A stretch of 61,508 nt of DNA from an uncultured Bacteroidaceae bacterium (GCA_905235525.1 CAJOLW010000013.1:1-61508); one strand, 5' to 3'. Shown: positions 1 through 9,537, counted from the stretch's first letter. Translations and numbers: made by a program. Notes: generated from the letters alone by a model not told the origin.

Positions 1-283
1 AAGGCTGTTCGTTGACGGAATCCAGCTGATAACGAAACTGAAGAGCAACATGAAGGGAGCCCTCATGAGCATGTCGGACAGGCTGCTGACAAGGAAACGG
101 GCCATTATCGAAACCATCAATGATGAACTGAAGAATATCGCTCAGGTTGAGCATTCAAGACACAGGTCGTTTGATAACTTCATCGTCAACATACTGGGAG
201 CACTTGCGGCATACTGCTTTTTCCCAAAGAAGCCGTGCATTGCCTGCGAAAGGGCTATAGACAGACAATTAGCACTCTTTTGA
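1..283 (+). mobile_element. IS982-family transposase, C-terminal fragment (cut by window edge)
   Basis: The reading frame is open from base 2 to the TGA at 281-283 and gives about 93 residues, beginning [19 protein letters not shown]. It carries the arginine-rich [15 protein letters not shown] and EHSRHRSF...[16 protein letters not shown] blocks that I recognise as the C-terminus of IS982-type DDE transposases. The rest of the gene lies to the left of the window. The ATG at 50 is internal and is not the real start. The short stretch after the stop (284-300) probably contains the right end of the element, but the terminal inverted repeat cannot be confirmed without the left end. The next gene begins only about 20-40 bp further on. 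Confidence 0.85.
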
Positions 284-319
284 ATTCGTCGAACTCACGT
301 TAATAATGTAAATGCTATA

Positions 320-1867
320 TTGGCATTCCTTAAAGAGAAGTTGCTCTATCCTTTTCAACGTGACTTGTTCTATTTCATAATATTGTGGGTGCTTATCGCC
401 CTTCCTAACTGCTATTCACAGTTGGAAAATCCTACTTATGCAGCCTATCTCGCTCTGATGTATTACATCATCACCTATATCATTGTGATGGTGCTCAATC
501 TTTATCAGAAAGTGGCAAGGGTGTTGAAGCCTATTGTCTTCATTCTGACGATATTGCTTGCGATATTGAATCTCTATTGCTATCATGTGTACGGGTGTCT
601 GCTCTCTAACGATTTCATTCAGATTATCGCAGCCACGAATATAGACGAGGCGAAAGAATACTTTGACACATTTATTTCATGGGAGCAAGTAGTTTTGTTC
701 TTCTCTATCATAGCCGTCAGCATCTTCATCACCTTTATGCTTCCTAAAATACAAAAGGTAAAATTGGGGAAATCATGGATAGTGGCAGGTGTGATGCTGT
801 TGTTTTCTATTTGTGCAATCTGGCACAATTCTGGCATTATCCAAGAAGAATTTGTGGACAAAAAACGGTGGAGTTTCAATTTTGAAGAAGTCGTGGACTT
901 GAGAAATCACCCCACTCACCCTCAAATTGAAGAGTCAGATAGCATTCACCCTTCACAAATCATTATTATAATTGGTGAGTCATTCTCTTCCAATCATAGT
1001 TCCCTATATGGATATAAAAGAAATACGAATCCATTTCTGACGAAGCAAGTGGAAGAGGGAAATCTGTTTGTCTGTAAAAAAGTGACGAGTCCATGCTCTC
1101 ACACCACTGCGGCTTTTAAGTATTTGTTGAACACATACCAAATAGGTAATGAAGATGGACTTCCGTGGTATGAACACGCCAATATCATCGAAGTGATGAA
1201 AATCGCTGGATATTATACCGCATGGATTTCCAACCAATCTGAAAAAGGTATGTTTGATAATCTTCCCAGTGGACATGGCCAGTTGTGCGATGAAACTTTT
1301 TTTCTGGAGAATGAAATGAATGCCAATAGATATGATGGAGGGCTAATAGGAAAAGAAAAGGTCAATCCTAAAGGAAAGAATGTTATTTTCTATCATTTCA
1401 TGGGGCAACATGAGAACTTCGAAGAACGTTATCCCCATGATTACGAAGAGTTCAAAGGAGCAGAATACAATGAGTATCCTGAACATCAAAGGAATCTTTT
1501 GGCAGCCTACGACAATGCCACCATCTACAACGATTTTGTCGTCAACTCCATCATGAATAGATATAAGGAGCAAGATGCTGTTGTATTCTACTTTTCCGAC
1601 CATGGATTAGATCTTTTCGACACTGACCCCAACTACTTTGGACATGCAAAAGCAACGGAGGAGTCGCAAGCACAAGGCAAGAAAATACCATTTATGGTCT
1701 ATGTTTCTCCCGTTTTCCAAAAACTCCATCCCGACATAATTGAGAAGATGAAGTCATCCACGAACAAACCGTTCTGTACGGATAAGTTTATTTATGCCGT
1801 CATGGATGTTGCTGGCTATCGGTTTGCGGACAATGATGACGTGGAGAAGTATTCCTTATTTCACTAA
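320..1867 (+). CDS. Phosphoethanolamine transferase-like membrane sulfatase-fold enzyme
   Basis: The protein has about five N-terminal membrane segments (residues ~15-33, 44-62, 70-88, 121-141, 152-167) followed by a periplasmic alkaline-phosphatase/sulfatase-fold domain. Family motifs are visible: IIGESFSSNHSSLYGY with the metal-binding Glu (~E220), CSHTTAA with the nucleophilic Thr (~T262/T263), and FSDHG near residue 435 with metal-binding Asp-His. This matches the EptA/CptA group, which transfers phosphoethanolamine to lipid A or core sugars; the exact acceptor is unknown. The only in-frame start near the 5' end is TTG at 320, with no clear ribosome site. The frame is open back to the IS end at 284. 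The native ATG was therefore probably lost when the IS inserted, or lies inside the IS end. The next in-frame ATG (~458) would delete the first membrane helix. Confidence 0.8.
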   Translation: MAFLKEKLLYPFQRDLFYFIILWVLIALPNCYSQLENPTYAAYLALMYYIITYIIVMVLNLYQKVARVLKPIVFILTILLAILNLYCYHVYGCLLSNDFIQIIAATNIDEAKEYFDTFISWEQVVLFFSIIAVSIFITFMLPKIQKVKLGKSWIVAGVMLLFSICAIWHNSGIIQEEFVDKKRWSFNFEEVVDLRNHPTHPQIEESDSIHPSQIIIIIGESFSSNHSSLYGYKRNTNPFLTKQVEEGNLFVCKKVTSPCSHTTAAFKYLLNTYQIGNEDGLPWYEHANIIEVMKIAGYYTAWISNQSEKGMFDNLPSGHGQLCDETFFLENEMNANRYDGGLIGKEKVNPKGKNVIFYHFMGQHENFEERYPHDYEEFKGAEYNEYPEHQRNLLAAYDNATIYNDFVVNSIMNRYKEQDAVVFYFSDHGLDLFDTDPNYFGHAKATEESQAQGKKIPFMVYVSPVFQKLHPDIIEKMKSSTNKPFCTDKFIYAVMDVAGYRFADNDDVEKYSLFH

Positions 1868-1909
1868 TCGTTTACCCTGTTATAAAGGAGTAGAAACTTA
1901 TAGTCTTTG

Positions 1910-2758
1910 ATGATGAAGCGAAATCGTTTTCTGAGAAACATTACATTGATACTCATGGGGGGGGTAATTATGATGTTGGGGGTGTTCTTGTGGCTCATTT
2001 CTCCCATGCCACAACCTCAAGATGATGTGCTTTCCAATCAGAACTATTATATTGCCCATGCCACAGGTGCCATTAATGGGAAAACTTATCTCAATTGTCA
2101 AGAGGCTTTGTTGCAGTCTCTCAACAATGGGTACAAATATGTGGAATTAGACTTGAGTTTAACAACAGACAGTACTCTTGTCTGTGTGCATGATTGGACG
2201 TATTTCCGTAAAAATCTTGTTGGTGATAGCATTGAAACGGTCATCAGTACAAAAGAGTTCCTTGGGAAAAGTATTTTGGGGATATACACGCCTTTAACTT
2301 TACAGCAAGCCTTAGAAATACAAAGGATTCATCCATACATCATTGTCACAGACAAGATATCCGATACAAAAATACTGAACCGCGAATTTCTGCAAAATAG
2401 ACACAAGGTAATGGTTGAAGCTTTTACTTTATCAGATTATGTTGAATTAAAGAAGGCTGGATACATTCCCCTGATGTCGCTTGGGACATTTGACTATCCA
2501 CAAATATTTTGGGATTTCATCTATTACCCTTTGAAATATCATACGAAAATAGATTGGATATGTGTTCACTCATCAAGCAATATTAAGAGCCTAAGAATGC
2601 TGAAGCGACTCTTCAACTGCAAAGTCGCCATGTACACTTGCAATTCGCAAGCCTTCTTTGCCGAGCATCTTGGCAAAGAAATAGATTTAGTCTATACTGA
2701 CAATTGGAATCCCTTAACACAAACGAACAACGATACTTTACACACAAAGGTCTATTGA
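1910..2758 (+). CDS. Glycerophosphodiester phosphodiesterase-like protein, membrane anchored
   Basis: This is a 282-residue protein with one N-terminal hydrophobic anchor (residues ~11-31). A TIM-barrel phosphodiesterase domain of the GDPD / PI-PLC-like superfamily follows. Catalytic-site signatures are present: IAHATG (H50), VELDLS (E79, D81) and VCVHDW (H94). The usual HR of classic GDPDs is HA here, as in a sub-branch I associate with IAHAGG-type enzymes. The likely reaction is hydrolysis of glycerophosphodiesters, or of phosphodiester head groups released by lipid A or lipid remodelling, at the outer face of the inner membrane. It lies 42 bp after the phosphoethanolamine-transferase-like gene on the same strand, so co-transcription and a shared role in lipid head-group metabolism are plausible. 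ATG at 1910 or 1913 is preferred over the TTG at 1907. Confidence 0.7.
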   Translation: MMKRNRFLRNITLILMGGVIMMLGVFLWLISPMPQPQDDVLSNQNYYIAHATGAINGKTYLNCQEALLQSLNNGYKYVELDLSLTTDSTLVCVHDWTYFRKNLVGDSIETVISTKEFLGKSILGIYTPLTLQQALEIQRIHPYIIVTDKISDTKILNREFLQNRHKVMVEAFTLSDYVELKKAGYIPLMSLGTFDYPQIFWDFIYYPLKYHTKIDWICVHSSSNIKSLRMLKRLFNCKVAMYTCNSQAFFAEHLGKEIDLVYTDNWNPLTQTNNDTLHTKVY

Positions 2759-2850
2759 GTAATCACAGGAGTAATAGAAACGGTGCCCCTCGCCACATCC
2801 TCTTCTTTTATTGGTTATATATGGGTCTAAGAGTTTAAAAACAAACAATT

Positions 2851-2888
2851 GAGGCCGTGTCTGTTACTTTTGACACGGCCTCCTTTTT
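2851..2888. terminator. Bidirectional hairpin terminator
   Basis: GAGGCCGTGTC at 2851-2861 pairs exactly with GACACGGCCTC at 2872-2882 around a 10-nt loop and is followed by CTTTTTG. On the other strand the hairpin is followed by a T-rich run. It lies between the convergent GDPD-like gene (plus) and the lipoprotein gene (minus). The loop and upper stem (GTGTCTGTT..TTTTGACAC) recur in the terminator at 46794-46832. Confidence 0.9.
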
Positions 2889-2928
2889 GTTCATCCACTA
2901 TCGTAGATGACAAGTTTTTCAGGAGCAA

Positions 2929-3759
2929 TTAGAACTCGAAGAGAGATTGGCGTGCTCGGGCGATTTCCTCTTTTGACTCATTGAGTTGATCGCGAAGTTG
3001 GTCAACCGTGATAGCGTTGAGTTTGCTGAGTGGCTGGAGAACAGAGAGAAGTTGCATGAGTTGTGGATTGTACTCTGCAAGGTTTTCGTAGGCATCGTTG
3101 AGAAGGATGATGCGGAAGGTGAGTTTCTCAGCATCTTCGTCTGTGAGGTGGGCGAGGAGTTTGTCTTGATTAACGGAGAGAAGATAGGTCTGTTCGACGA
3201 TAGCAGTGGCACTGGTTTCCCAGAAGTGGTTGGCGCGACCCGCCTCTTCTTCGGTCTTGTAAACCTTCTCGTTGACAGCGATGTGGTTCTCGTCATCGAA
3301 ATCGATTTCGCCATCCTGAACGAGTTTCATGACTGGGTCGTTGACTTCTGCGCCGAGTTTCTCAATGGCTGATGACCATACGTCGTTCATGCCATAAAGG
3401 ATGCCGACTTGCTGGTCAATGCTGAACACAACGAGGGCACGGTATTTTGCGGAGAGAGTCTCAAGTTTGCCTTTGAGTTTGTCAGGTGTGTAGAGGTAGT
3501 CGGGAGCGACTTTCTTCTCTTCTGCACTGATAACGATTTTGTTGTCAGGATCCACGTCGAAGATTTCTCTGCGCTTGATTTGCATCCAGAGGTTGGTGAG
3601 GCTGTCGAGTTGTGCATTCATGCCAGCCTTGATTTGTTTCTCCTCGAAGGTCTCAGTGGAGTCGTTTGCAACTTCTTCTGCCTTCTGCTTGTTGCCGCAT
3701 GATGCCATGATGAGGGCTGCTGCAGCGATGAGTGCGAATGAAAATTTTTTCATGTCCAT
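2929..3759 (-). CDS. Lipoprotein of unknown function
   Basis: This is a 276-residue protein with a Sec signal and lipobox (ALIMASC, Cys about residue 21), so it should be lipid-anchored in the envelope. The rest is highly charged, predicted mostly helical, with no motif I can assign. ATG at 3759 or 3753 (MKKFSF...) can start it. It lies 49 bp after the ABC transporter gene on the same strand and ends at the terminator at 2851-2888, so it is probably the last gene of that operon and may work with the transporter. That link is inference from position. Confidence 0.8.
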   Translation of the reverse strand: MDMKKFSFALIAAAALIMASCGNKQKAEEVANDSTETFEEKQIKAGMNAQLDSLTNLWMQIKRREIFDVDPDNKIVISAEEKKVAPDYLYTPDKLKGKLETLSAKYRALVVFSIDQQVGILYGMNDVWSSAIEKLGAEVNDPVMKLVQDGEIDFDDENHIAVNEKVYKTEEEAGRANHFWETSATAIVEQTYLLSVNQDKLLAHLTDEDAEKLTFRIILLNDAYENLAEYNPQLMQLLSVLQPLSKLNAITVDQLRDQLNESKEEIARARQSLFEF

Positions 3760-3808
3760 TGTTTTTTAAGTGATTATATATTATTTTTAAGTTTTATGTA
3801 TTACTTGA

Positions 3809-6697
3809 TTAGTTTTTCCTTAGTTTGCGACCTGGAAAGTCGGTGTAGATGAGTACGGCAGTGATGACCGCCATGAGGGTGAGGATGATGAGATTGAACC
3901 AAGGGGTCGGTATCTTGGTGTTGCCTATCTGCTTGCAGTGGCTATAGAACGGGGCGTTGCCGTCGTGTGTAGGTGGGTCAAGGTATATCTGACCAATCAT
4001 CGGCACGATGTGACCATTGACAACAAGGTGGGTCTTGTCGCTTGTGGCATTGATGAGCACGGATTCAAGTTTGGTGTTGAAATGGTTTGCCTTCAGCGTC
4101 TTGTTGCCCTCGATTCCTAACTGCTTGATGCGTGAGCACACGATTTTGTCTGCATTGAGGGTGGCGCGGTTGCTCCGTTGCATGAAGACTTGGTCGGCTT
4201 GTTTGAAGTAAGCCCTGAGCGATGGGTAACTGTAGTCACCATGGTAGGGTTCAATACCAGCCTTGGCAGCGAGGTTAGGCAGTTCGGTGATGAGGGTCTG
4301 CTCGTGGGCAGGGTCCACCTCTTTCCCTCGTTTCTGTTCGTCCTTGCGCTTCTCGAGTTGAGACTCCAGTTCGTAGAGGTATGACATTCGGTTGAACTGG
4401 TCTTGGTATTGTTGGCGATGGTAGTCGAAGAGAGGTGCCTCATAGTCATTGTCGGTGAAGGAGCAAACAGCCAATGCCTCGTATGCCCAACGGGAAGGGA
4501 TGATGTTGCCGATGAGTGGAACATTGCCTGTGGTGCTGCGTCCGTTGAGGTCGTTGAAGTCCACCACAACGCCACAGAGAAGAATTTGGGGGATGAGTAA
4601 GAGCGGTATGGTGATGTAGATGGCCACAACAGAGTTAAGGCATTGTGAGAGGATGAGCCCAGTGAGGTTGGCAACGAGTGCGGAGGCGAAGAGGATGAGC
4701 CACCACTCGAAGAAGAGGTCATGGAAGCCCATGATGAGTTGTGAGATGATGACGAAGAGTCCTGTCTGCAAGATGGACACGAGGGCGAGAAGCACTATTT
4801 TTGATGAGATGTAGGCTCCATAGGAAAGTTGGAGGAATTTCTCGCGTTTGAGCAGGGCTCGGTCGCGTATGATTTCTTCTGCTGAGCCGCTCATGCCGAT
4901 GAACGTGGCTACGATGACAGCCATGAAAAGGAAGGACACGAAATTGATGTTGTCCATGACGGTGTAGCCTGTTTCGGGGGCATAATGGGTGAGCGCAGAG
5001 CAGATAACGGCAAGCAGGGGTGCCTCGAGCAGAGTGATGAGCAGGTACTGCTTGTTGGTTATCTTGGTCTTGAAGTTGCGTTCGAACTGTATGGAGAATT
5101 GTTTGATGGCATTGGGCTTGTGCTGGTCGGAGTGAGGGACAGGGGTCTCTTTGACGTTCTCCATCGCTCCACGACTCTTAAGGTATCTCTTGTGCCACTC
5201 TTGAGGGGAGGTCTTGCGCTCGGTGCTGATGTTTCCAGCATTGTCGATGGTTTTCTCGTCGATGATGCTGAGTACGGTTTCAGGTTTCACCGTGCCGCAA
5301 AAGGGGCAGGTGCTGTAATCAGCGTCTGCATAGTTGGCTGCTGTCTTGAAGTAGGTGATGGCATCGATGGGGTTGCCGTCGAAAACGGGGTAGCCACCAC
5401 GATCGAGCAACCAGAGGCGGTCGAAGAGTTTATAGACATCGCTGGATGGCTGGTGGATGTTGGCGATGACCAGGCATCCCTTGTAGGTTTGCTCCTTGAG
5501 GAGCCCCACTACGTGTTCGGTGTCGGCAGAAGAGAGTCCAGAGGTGGGTTCGTCGAGCATGAGCACGGCAGGCTCACGGATGAGTTCGAGGGCGATGTTG
5601 AGGCGTTTGCGTTGTCCACCAGAGATGGTCTTGTTGAGCGGTGAGCCGACTTTGAGGTCTTTGGTGGCTTCCAGTCCTAAACTTGTGAGGAGGTTGATGA
5701 CCCGTTCGTGGAGTTCTTCCTCGCTCATGCCGTCGAAGCAGAGACGTGCGGTATAGTAGAGGTTCTGGTAAACGGTGAGTTCCTCGATGAGCAGGTCATC
5801 TTGGGGCACAAATCCGATGAGTGCCTTTGCTGTTGGTTCGTTTGTGGAGTGTCCGTTGATGGTGATGCTGCCTGACTGTGGCTGCAAGGTGCCATTGAGC
5901 AAGGAGAGCATGGTAGTCTTGCCTGTGCCGCTTCCTCCCATGATGGCTACCAACTCACCGGTCTTCAGGTCGAAACTCAGGTTGTGTATGCCAGCATCGG
6001 AGTTGGAGTACTTGAAGTTAATGTCGCGTCCGCAGAAAACGACATGGTTGTGAGTCTCCTTGTCGTAGGCTTGTTTGACGGATGAGTAGTAGATGGATGC
6101 GCCCTTATTGTTCTTGAGCACGAAACTCTCCTGCCAAATCTGGAAGACACCAGTGAGCACTGGCACGTCATTCATCAAGAGATTGTCGTTGCCCATGTAT
6201 GTGAAAAGCATCTTGTGCTCGCGTTCAATCCAAAGGGTGCGGATGTAGCCATCGTAGTCGTCGAATCGCTGGAGTTTGACTGCATCTGTAGCATGGTCTT
6301 CAACAAAGTCGATAAAGACTTGCAGGAGACTGTCGTCAACGCCGAAGTGGGTGGCTATGACTTTGACAAGTTCGCCATCGGGCTCGAAGGTGTCGCTGGT
6401 GCTCTTGCAGAACTCCATGAGTCGCAGGAGCAATATCTTCTGCTTGATGCCAACGATTTCTTTCTTAATGTTGTTGGAAATACTAAGAACAATGCTGTCC
6501 TTGTCGAGTTCTTCACTTGCGTAGAGTTCATGAAGGTCTGTGAAGAGTCCGATGTAGTTGGTTTTGTTCTTGATGCCGAAGTATGATTCGAGGTAGTTGC
6601 TGATGAGCGTCACACATCTTTCCATGCGACTATTATACCTTGCACTGAGCAGTGCAAAGAGATTAAGCAGTCCTGATATGATGGTGTCGTTCAGCAT
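3809..6697 (-). CDS. ABCG-like ABC transporter (fused ATPase and permease) with TerB-like N-terminal region
   Basis: The 962-residue protein has three parts. Residues ~1-140 are helical and resemble the TerB/tellurite-resistance fold (weak call). Residues ~220-450 form an ABC ATPase with Walker A GGSGTGKTT (~254-262), Q-loop FVPQDD, signature ISGGQRKR (~358-365) and Walker B VLMLDEPTSG (~378-387). Residues ~545-720 plus a last helix near the C-terminus form an ABC-2-type permease, interrupted by a long soluble region rich in charged residues (~740-910). A single CPFC motif lies near residue 470. The ATPase-before-permease order is that of ABCG half-transporters, which act as dimers, usually in export of lipids or hydrophobic compounds. 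The substrate is unknown. The lipoprotein downstream is probably in the same operon. Confidence 0.8.
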   Translation of the reverse strand: MLNDTIISGLLNLFALLSARYNSRMERCVTLISNYLESYFGIKNKTNYIGLFTDLHELYASEELDKDSIVLSISNNIKKEIVGIKQKILLLRLMEFCKSTSDTFEPDGELVKVIATHFGVDDSLLQVFIDFVEDHATDAVKLQRFDDYDGYIRTLWIEREHKMLFTYMGNDNLLMNDVPVLTGVFQIWQESFVLKNNKGASIYYSSVKQAYDKETHNHVVFCGRDINFKYSNSDAGIHNLSFDLKTGELVAIMGGSGTGKTTMLSLLNGTLQPQSGSITINGHSTNEPTAKALIGFVPQDDLLIEELTVYQNLYYTARLCFDGMSEEELHERVINLLTSLGLEATKDLKVGSPLNKTISGGQRKRLNIALELIREPAVLMLDEPTSGLSSADTEHVVGLLKEQTYKGCLVIANIHQPSSDVYKLFDRLWLLDRGGYPVFDGNPIDAITYFKTAANYADADYSTCPFCGTVKPETVLSIIDEKTIDNAGNISTERKTSPQEWHKRYLKSRGAMENVKETPVPHSDQHKPNAIKQFSIQFERNFKTKITNKQYLLITLLEAPLLAVICSALTHYAPETGYTVMDNINFVSFLFMAVIVATFIGMSGSAEEIIRDRALLKREKFLQLSYGAYISSKIVLLALVSILQTGLFVIISQLIMGFHDLFFEWWLILFASALVANLTGLILSQCLNSVVAIYITIPLLLIPQILLCGVVVDFNDLNGRSTTGNVPLIGNIIPSRWAYEALAVCSFTDNDYEAPLFDYHRQQYQDQFNRMSYLYELESQLEKRKDEQKRGKEVDPAHEQTLITELPNLAAKAGIEPYHGDYSYPSLRAYFKQADQVFMQRSNRATLNADKIVCSRIKQLGIEGNKTLKANHFNTKLESVLINATSDKTHLVVNGHIVPMIGQIYLDPPTHDGNAPFYSHCKQIGNTKIPTPWFNLIILTLMAVITAVLIYTDFPGRKLRKN

Positions 6698-6741
6698 TAT
6701 TTTGTCTTTGGTGTCTGTAGGTTCGCAGAATTTGAAGGGGA

Positions 6742-6778
6742 AAGGAGCATAAGGGAGAGAATTTCCCTTATGCTCCTT
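6742..6778 (-). terminator. 15-bp hairpin after the acyl-CoA dehydrogenase gene
   Basis: AAGGAGCATAAGGGA at 6742-6756 pairs perfectly with TCCCTTATGCTCCTT at 6764-6778. It lies 10 bp beyond the stop of the minus-strand acyl-CoA dehydrogenase gene and before the ABC transporter start. It lacks a strong T run, so it could also be an mRNA-stabilising stem. Confidence 0.6.
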
Positions 6779-6787
6779 GGATTGCTA

Positions 6788-8497
6788 TTACTCCTGTACG
6801 TAACTTACGAGTTGGTCAACGTTGAGGGCGTTGATGTAGTTGCTGTGCTTTGCCACTTCGCTTTCGGCGTAGTTGATGAAGACGGTGAGCGACTTGCCGA
6901 AGAGTTCGGGCGCACGCTGGGTGTCTTGAAGAATCAGGTGGCTCATGATGACGTAGGCAGTCATCTCGTAGAGTTTGCGGGCACAGAGGTCGAGGAAATC
7001 CTGATTGCCAGGCTCCTTCGCCTTCTCGATGCAGGCGGTGAGTTTCTCGTTCATTGCCTTGATGCGCTCTGCGTATGCAGCATAGTCGGCTGCCACGGGT
7101 TCTGCCTCGAAATCCTTGATGACGTTGGCATAGAAGCCTGAGGTGATGTAGCGGATAGCGGCTACAGTCTGCAACTGAGTGGTACCCTCGTAGATGGACA
7201 TGATGCGGGCATCACGATAGACACGCTGACACTTGTACTCAAGCATGAAGCCTGAACCACCATGTACTTGAATGGAGTCGTAGGCAGATTCGTTGGCGAA
7301 CTCGGAGTTCATACCCTTTGCCAGTGGTGTGAAGGCATCGGCGAGTTTGCTGTACTTCTTGAACTCGTCACGCTCTTCGGGAGTCAGTTTGCGCTCCTTG
7401 CTGATATCATCGAGTGCCTTGTAGATATCTACGTAACGTGCGGTCATGTAGAGGAGTGAACGACCTGCATCGAGTTTGGCCTTGATGCGGGCAATCATGT
7501 CATAAACGGCTGGGAAATGGATGATTTCCTGACCGAACTGCTTGCGGTCGCGAGCGTAGTTGATAGCCTCTTCATAGGCAGCCTGTTCTGCACCCACTGA
7601 CTGAGATGCGATACCCAGACGGGCACCGTTCATCAGACCCATCACGTATTTGATGAGGCCGAGTTTCTCAGAACCGCAGAGTTCAGCCTTAGCATTCTTA
7701 TAGACGAGTTCGCAAGTGGGGCTTCCGTGGATACCGAGTTTGTTCTCGATACGGCGCACGTTCACGCCACCGTTGCGCTTGTCGTAGATGAACATGGAAA
7801 GACCGCGACCGTCGCGAGTGCCTTCTACGGAACGAGCCAGCACGAGGTGGATGTCAGCGTCACCGTTGGTGATGAAACGCTTCACACCGTTGAGGCGCCA
7901 GCAGTTCTCCTTCTCGTCGAAGGTGGCTTTGAGCATCACTGACTGGAGGTCGGAACCTGCATCTGGTTCAGTCAAGTCCATCGACATGGTTTCGCCAGCA
8001 CAAACACGAGGAATGTAACGCTTGCGCTGATCCTCGTCGCCGAACTCATAGAGCGTTTCGATACAATCCTGGAGTGACCAGATGTTTTCAAAACCTGCAT
8101 CACCTTCTGCGATGATTTCGTTAGCAGCAGTATAAACCACGTTAGGCAGGTTCAGACCGCCGTAACGACGTGGCATGGTCATGCCGCAGAGACCAGCCTT
8201 GATGGTGGCATCGAGGTTCTCGTAAGTCTTGGAGGCATAGCGCACACGGCCGTTCTCGCAGTGAGGGCCTTCAGCATCGACATCCTCAGAGTTGGGGCCG
8301 ATGATGTTGGCGTTGATGTCGCCTGTGATTTCGAGCAGGCTGTCATAGTTCTCCTGTGCATCCTCGTAGTCCTTGGGTGCATAGTCATACTGACCGTAGT
8401 CAGCGTAGTTTCTCTCCTTCAACTCAACGATGCGTTTCATCAAAGGGTGTTCCATGTGGAATTTAATCTCAGGAACGTCTGTATAGGAATTTGCCAT
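6788..8497 (-). CDS. Acyl-CoA dehydrogenase (long form)
   Basis: This 569-residue flavoprotein should oxidise an acyl-CoA to the enoyl-CoA, or run in reverse in anaerobic metabolism, passing electrons to the ETF encoded just upstream. It shows the ACAD core: the N-terminal helical domain, DLTEPDAGSDLQ for FAD and substrate binding (~res 174-185), DRKQFGQ with the FAD-binding Arg, and SIYEGTTQLQ. The Glu of YEGTTQ is at the position of the catalytic base in medium- and short-chain enzymes. The ~150-residue C-terminal extension beyond the usual ~380 residues is typical of the larger ACAD_C-containing subgroup. It overlaps the etfA stop as TAATG (1 nt), which indicates tight coupling. The acyl chain preference cannot be read from sequence. 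Confidence 0.9.
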   Translation of the reverse strand: MANSYTDVPEIKFHMEHPLMKRIVELKERNYADYGQYDYAPKDYEDAQENYDSLLEITGDINANIIGPNSEDVDAEGPHCENGRVRYASKTYENLDATIKAGLCGMTMPRRYGGLNLPNVVYTAANEIIAEGDAGFENIWSLQDCIETLYEFGDEDQRKRYIPRVCAGETMSMDLTEPDAGSDLQSVMLKATFDEKENCWRLNGVKRFITNGDADIHLVLARSVEGTRDGRGLSMFIYDKRNGGVNVRRIENKLGIHGSPTCELVYKNAKAELCGSEKLGLIKYVMGLMNGARLGIASQSVGAEQAAYEEAINYARDRKQFGQEIIHFPAVYDMIARIKAKLDAGRSLLYMTARYVDIYKALDDISKERKLTPEERDEFKKYSKLADAFTPLAKGMNSEFANESAYDSIQVHGGSGFMLEYKCQRVYRDARIMSIYEGTTQLQTVAAIRYITSGFYANVIKDFEAEPVAADYAAYAERIKAMNEKLTACIEKAKEPGNQDFLDLCARKLYEMTAYVIMSHLILQDTQRAPELFGKSLTVFINYAESEVAKHSNYINALNVDQLVSYVQE

Positions 8498-9537
8498 TAT
8501 TTCGAGTTCTTTTTGTAATACTTAATGAGTTTTGGAACGACCTCTTCGATGGTGCCGTTGATGATGTAGTCGGCAATCTGGTTGATAGGTGCCTGTGGAT
8601 CAGAGTTGATGGAGATGATGATGCCAGAGTCCTTCATACCTGCCACGTGCTGGATGGCACCTGAGATGCCACAAGCGATATAGACCTTTGGACGAACCGT
8701 GGTACCTGTCTGACCAATCTGACGGTCGTGGTCAATCCAACCAGCATCGACTGCTGCACGGCTGGCACCTACCTCAGCGTGAAGTTCCTTGGCGAGTTCG
8801 AACAGGAGGTTGAAGCCTTCAGGACCGCCTACACCGTAGCCACCTGCCACGATGATGGGAGCACCCTTGAGGTTATGCTTTGCCTTCTCCACGTGACGGT
8901 CGAGCACCTTCACCACATAGTCGGTGAGGGGGATGTACTTGGCCACGTCGTGCTTCACCACTTCAGCCTTGTAGTTCTCGTCGAGGATTTCCTTCTTCAT
9001 CACACCGTCGCGAACGGTGGCCATCTGTGGGCGGTGTTCGGGGTTGACGATGGTGGCGATGATGGAACCACCGAAAGCAGGACGAATCTGATAGAGTTGG
9101 TCTTCGTAGTGCTTGTCAACGAAATTACCTTCTGCATCCTTCACCTTCATGTCGAATGAGCCAATCTCCAACTGGGTGCAGTCGGCAGTCAAGCCAGAGT
9201 GGAGTGCCGAAGACACACGAGGACCAAGGTCACGACCGATGACGGTGGCACCGAGGAGGCAAATCTGTGGCTGCTCCTCCTTGAAGAGGTTCACAACAGC
9301 GGAAGTGTGTGGGAGGGAGGTGTAGGGGAACAATTTCTCGTCGTCAAAGATGTGTACCTTATCTACACCGTAAGGAATCACCTGTTTCTCAACACCATCG
9401 AGACCTGCGCCGATGAGCACGGCTTCCAACTGTACACCAAGTTGGTTAGCGAGTTTGCGACCCTTGGTGCAAAGTTCCAAACTTACGTCAGCAACCTTGT
9501 TGCCTTCAAGTTCACAATATACAAATACGTTGTTCAT
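8497..9537 (-). CDS. etfA: Electron transfer flavoprotein alpha subunit
   Basis: This 346-residue protein carries the FAD-binding C-terminal domain signature. VGASRAAVDAGWIDHDRQIG is followed by GQTGTTVRPKVYIACGISGAIQH, which binds the FAD pyrophosphate and isoalloxazine ring. The N-terminal half is the alpha/beta ETF domain. With EtfB it forms the heterodimer that shuttles electrons between the neighbouring acyl-CoA dehydrogenase and the respiratory chain or ferredoxin. It begins with a 1-nt TAATG overlap with etfB and ends with another with the dehydrogenase, so the three proteins should be made in fixed proportion. Confidence 0.95.
   Translation of the reverse strand: MNNVFVYCELEGNKVADVSLELCTKGRKLANQLGVQLEAVLIGAGLDGVEKQVIPYGVDKVHIFDDEKLFPYTSLPHTSAVVNLFKEEQPQICLLGATVIGRDLGPRVSSALHSGLTADCTQLEIGSFDMKVKDAEGNFVDKHYEDQLYQIRPAFGGSIIATIVNPEHRPQMATVRDGVMKKEILDENYKAEVVKHDVAKYIPLTDYVVKVLDRHVEKAKHNLKGAPIIVAGGYGVGGPEGFNLLFELAKELHAEVGASRAAVDAGWIDHDRQIGQTGTTVRPKVYIACGISGAIQHVAGMKDSGIIISINSDPQAPINQIADYIINGTIEEVVPKLIKYYKKNSK

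Noticed and set aside
4117..5644. Long ORFs opposite the ABC transporter (4117-4722, 4985-5644)
   Set aside because: They overlap a well-supported gene with clear motifs, have no family features and show shadow-frame composition.
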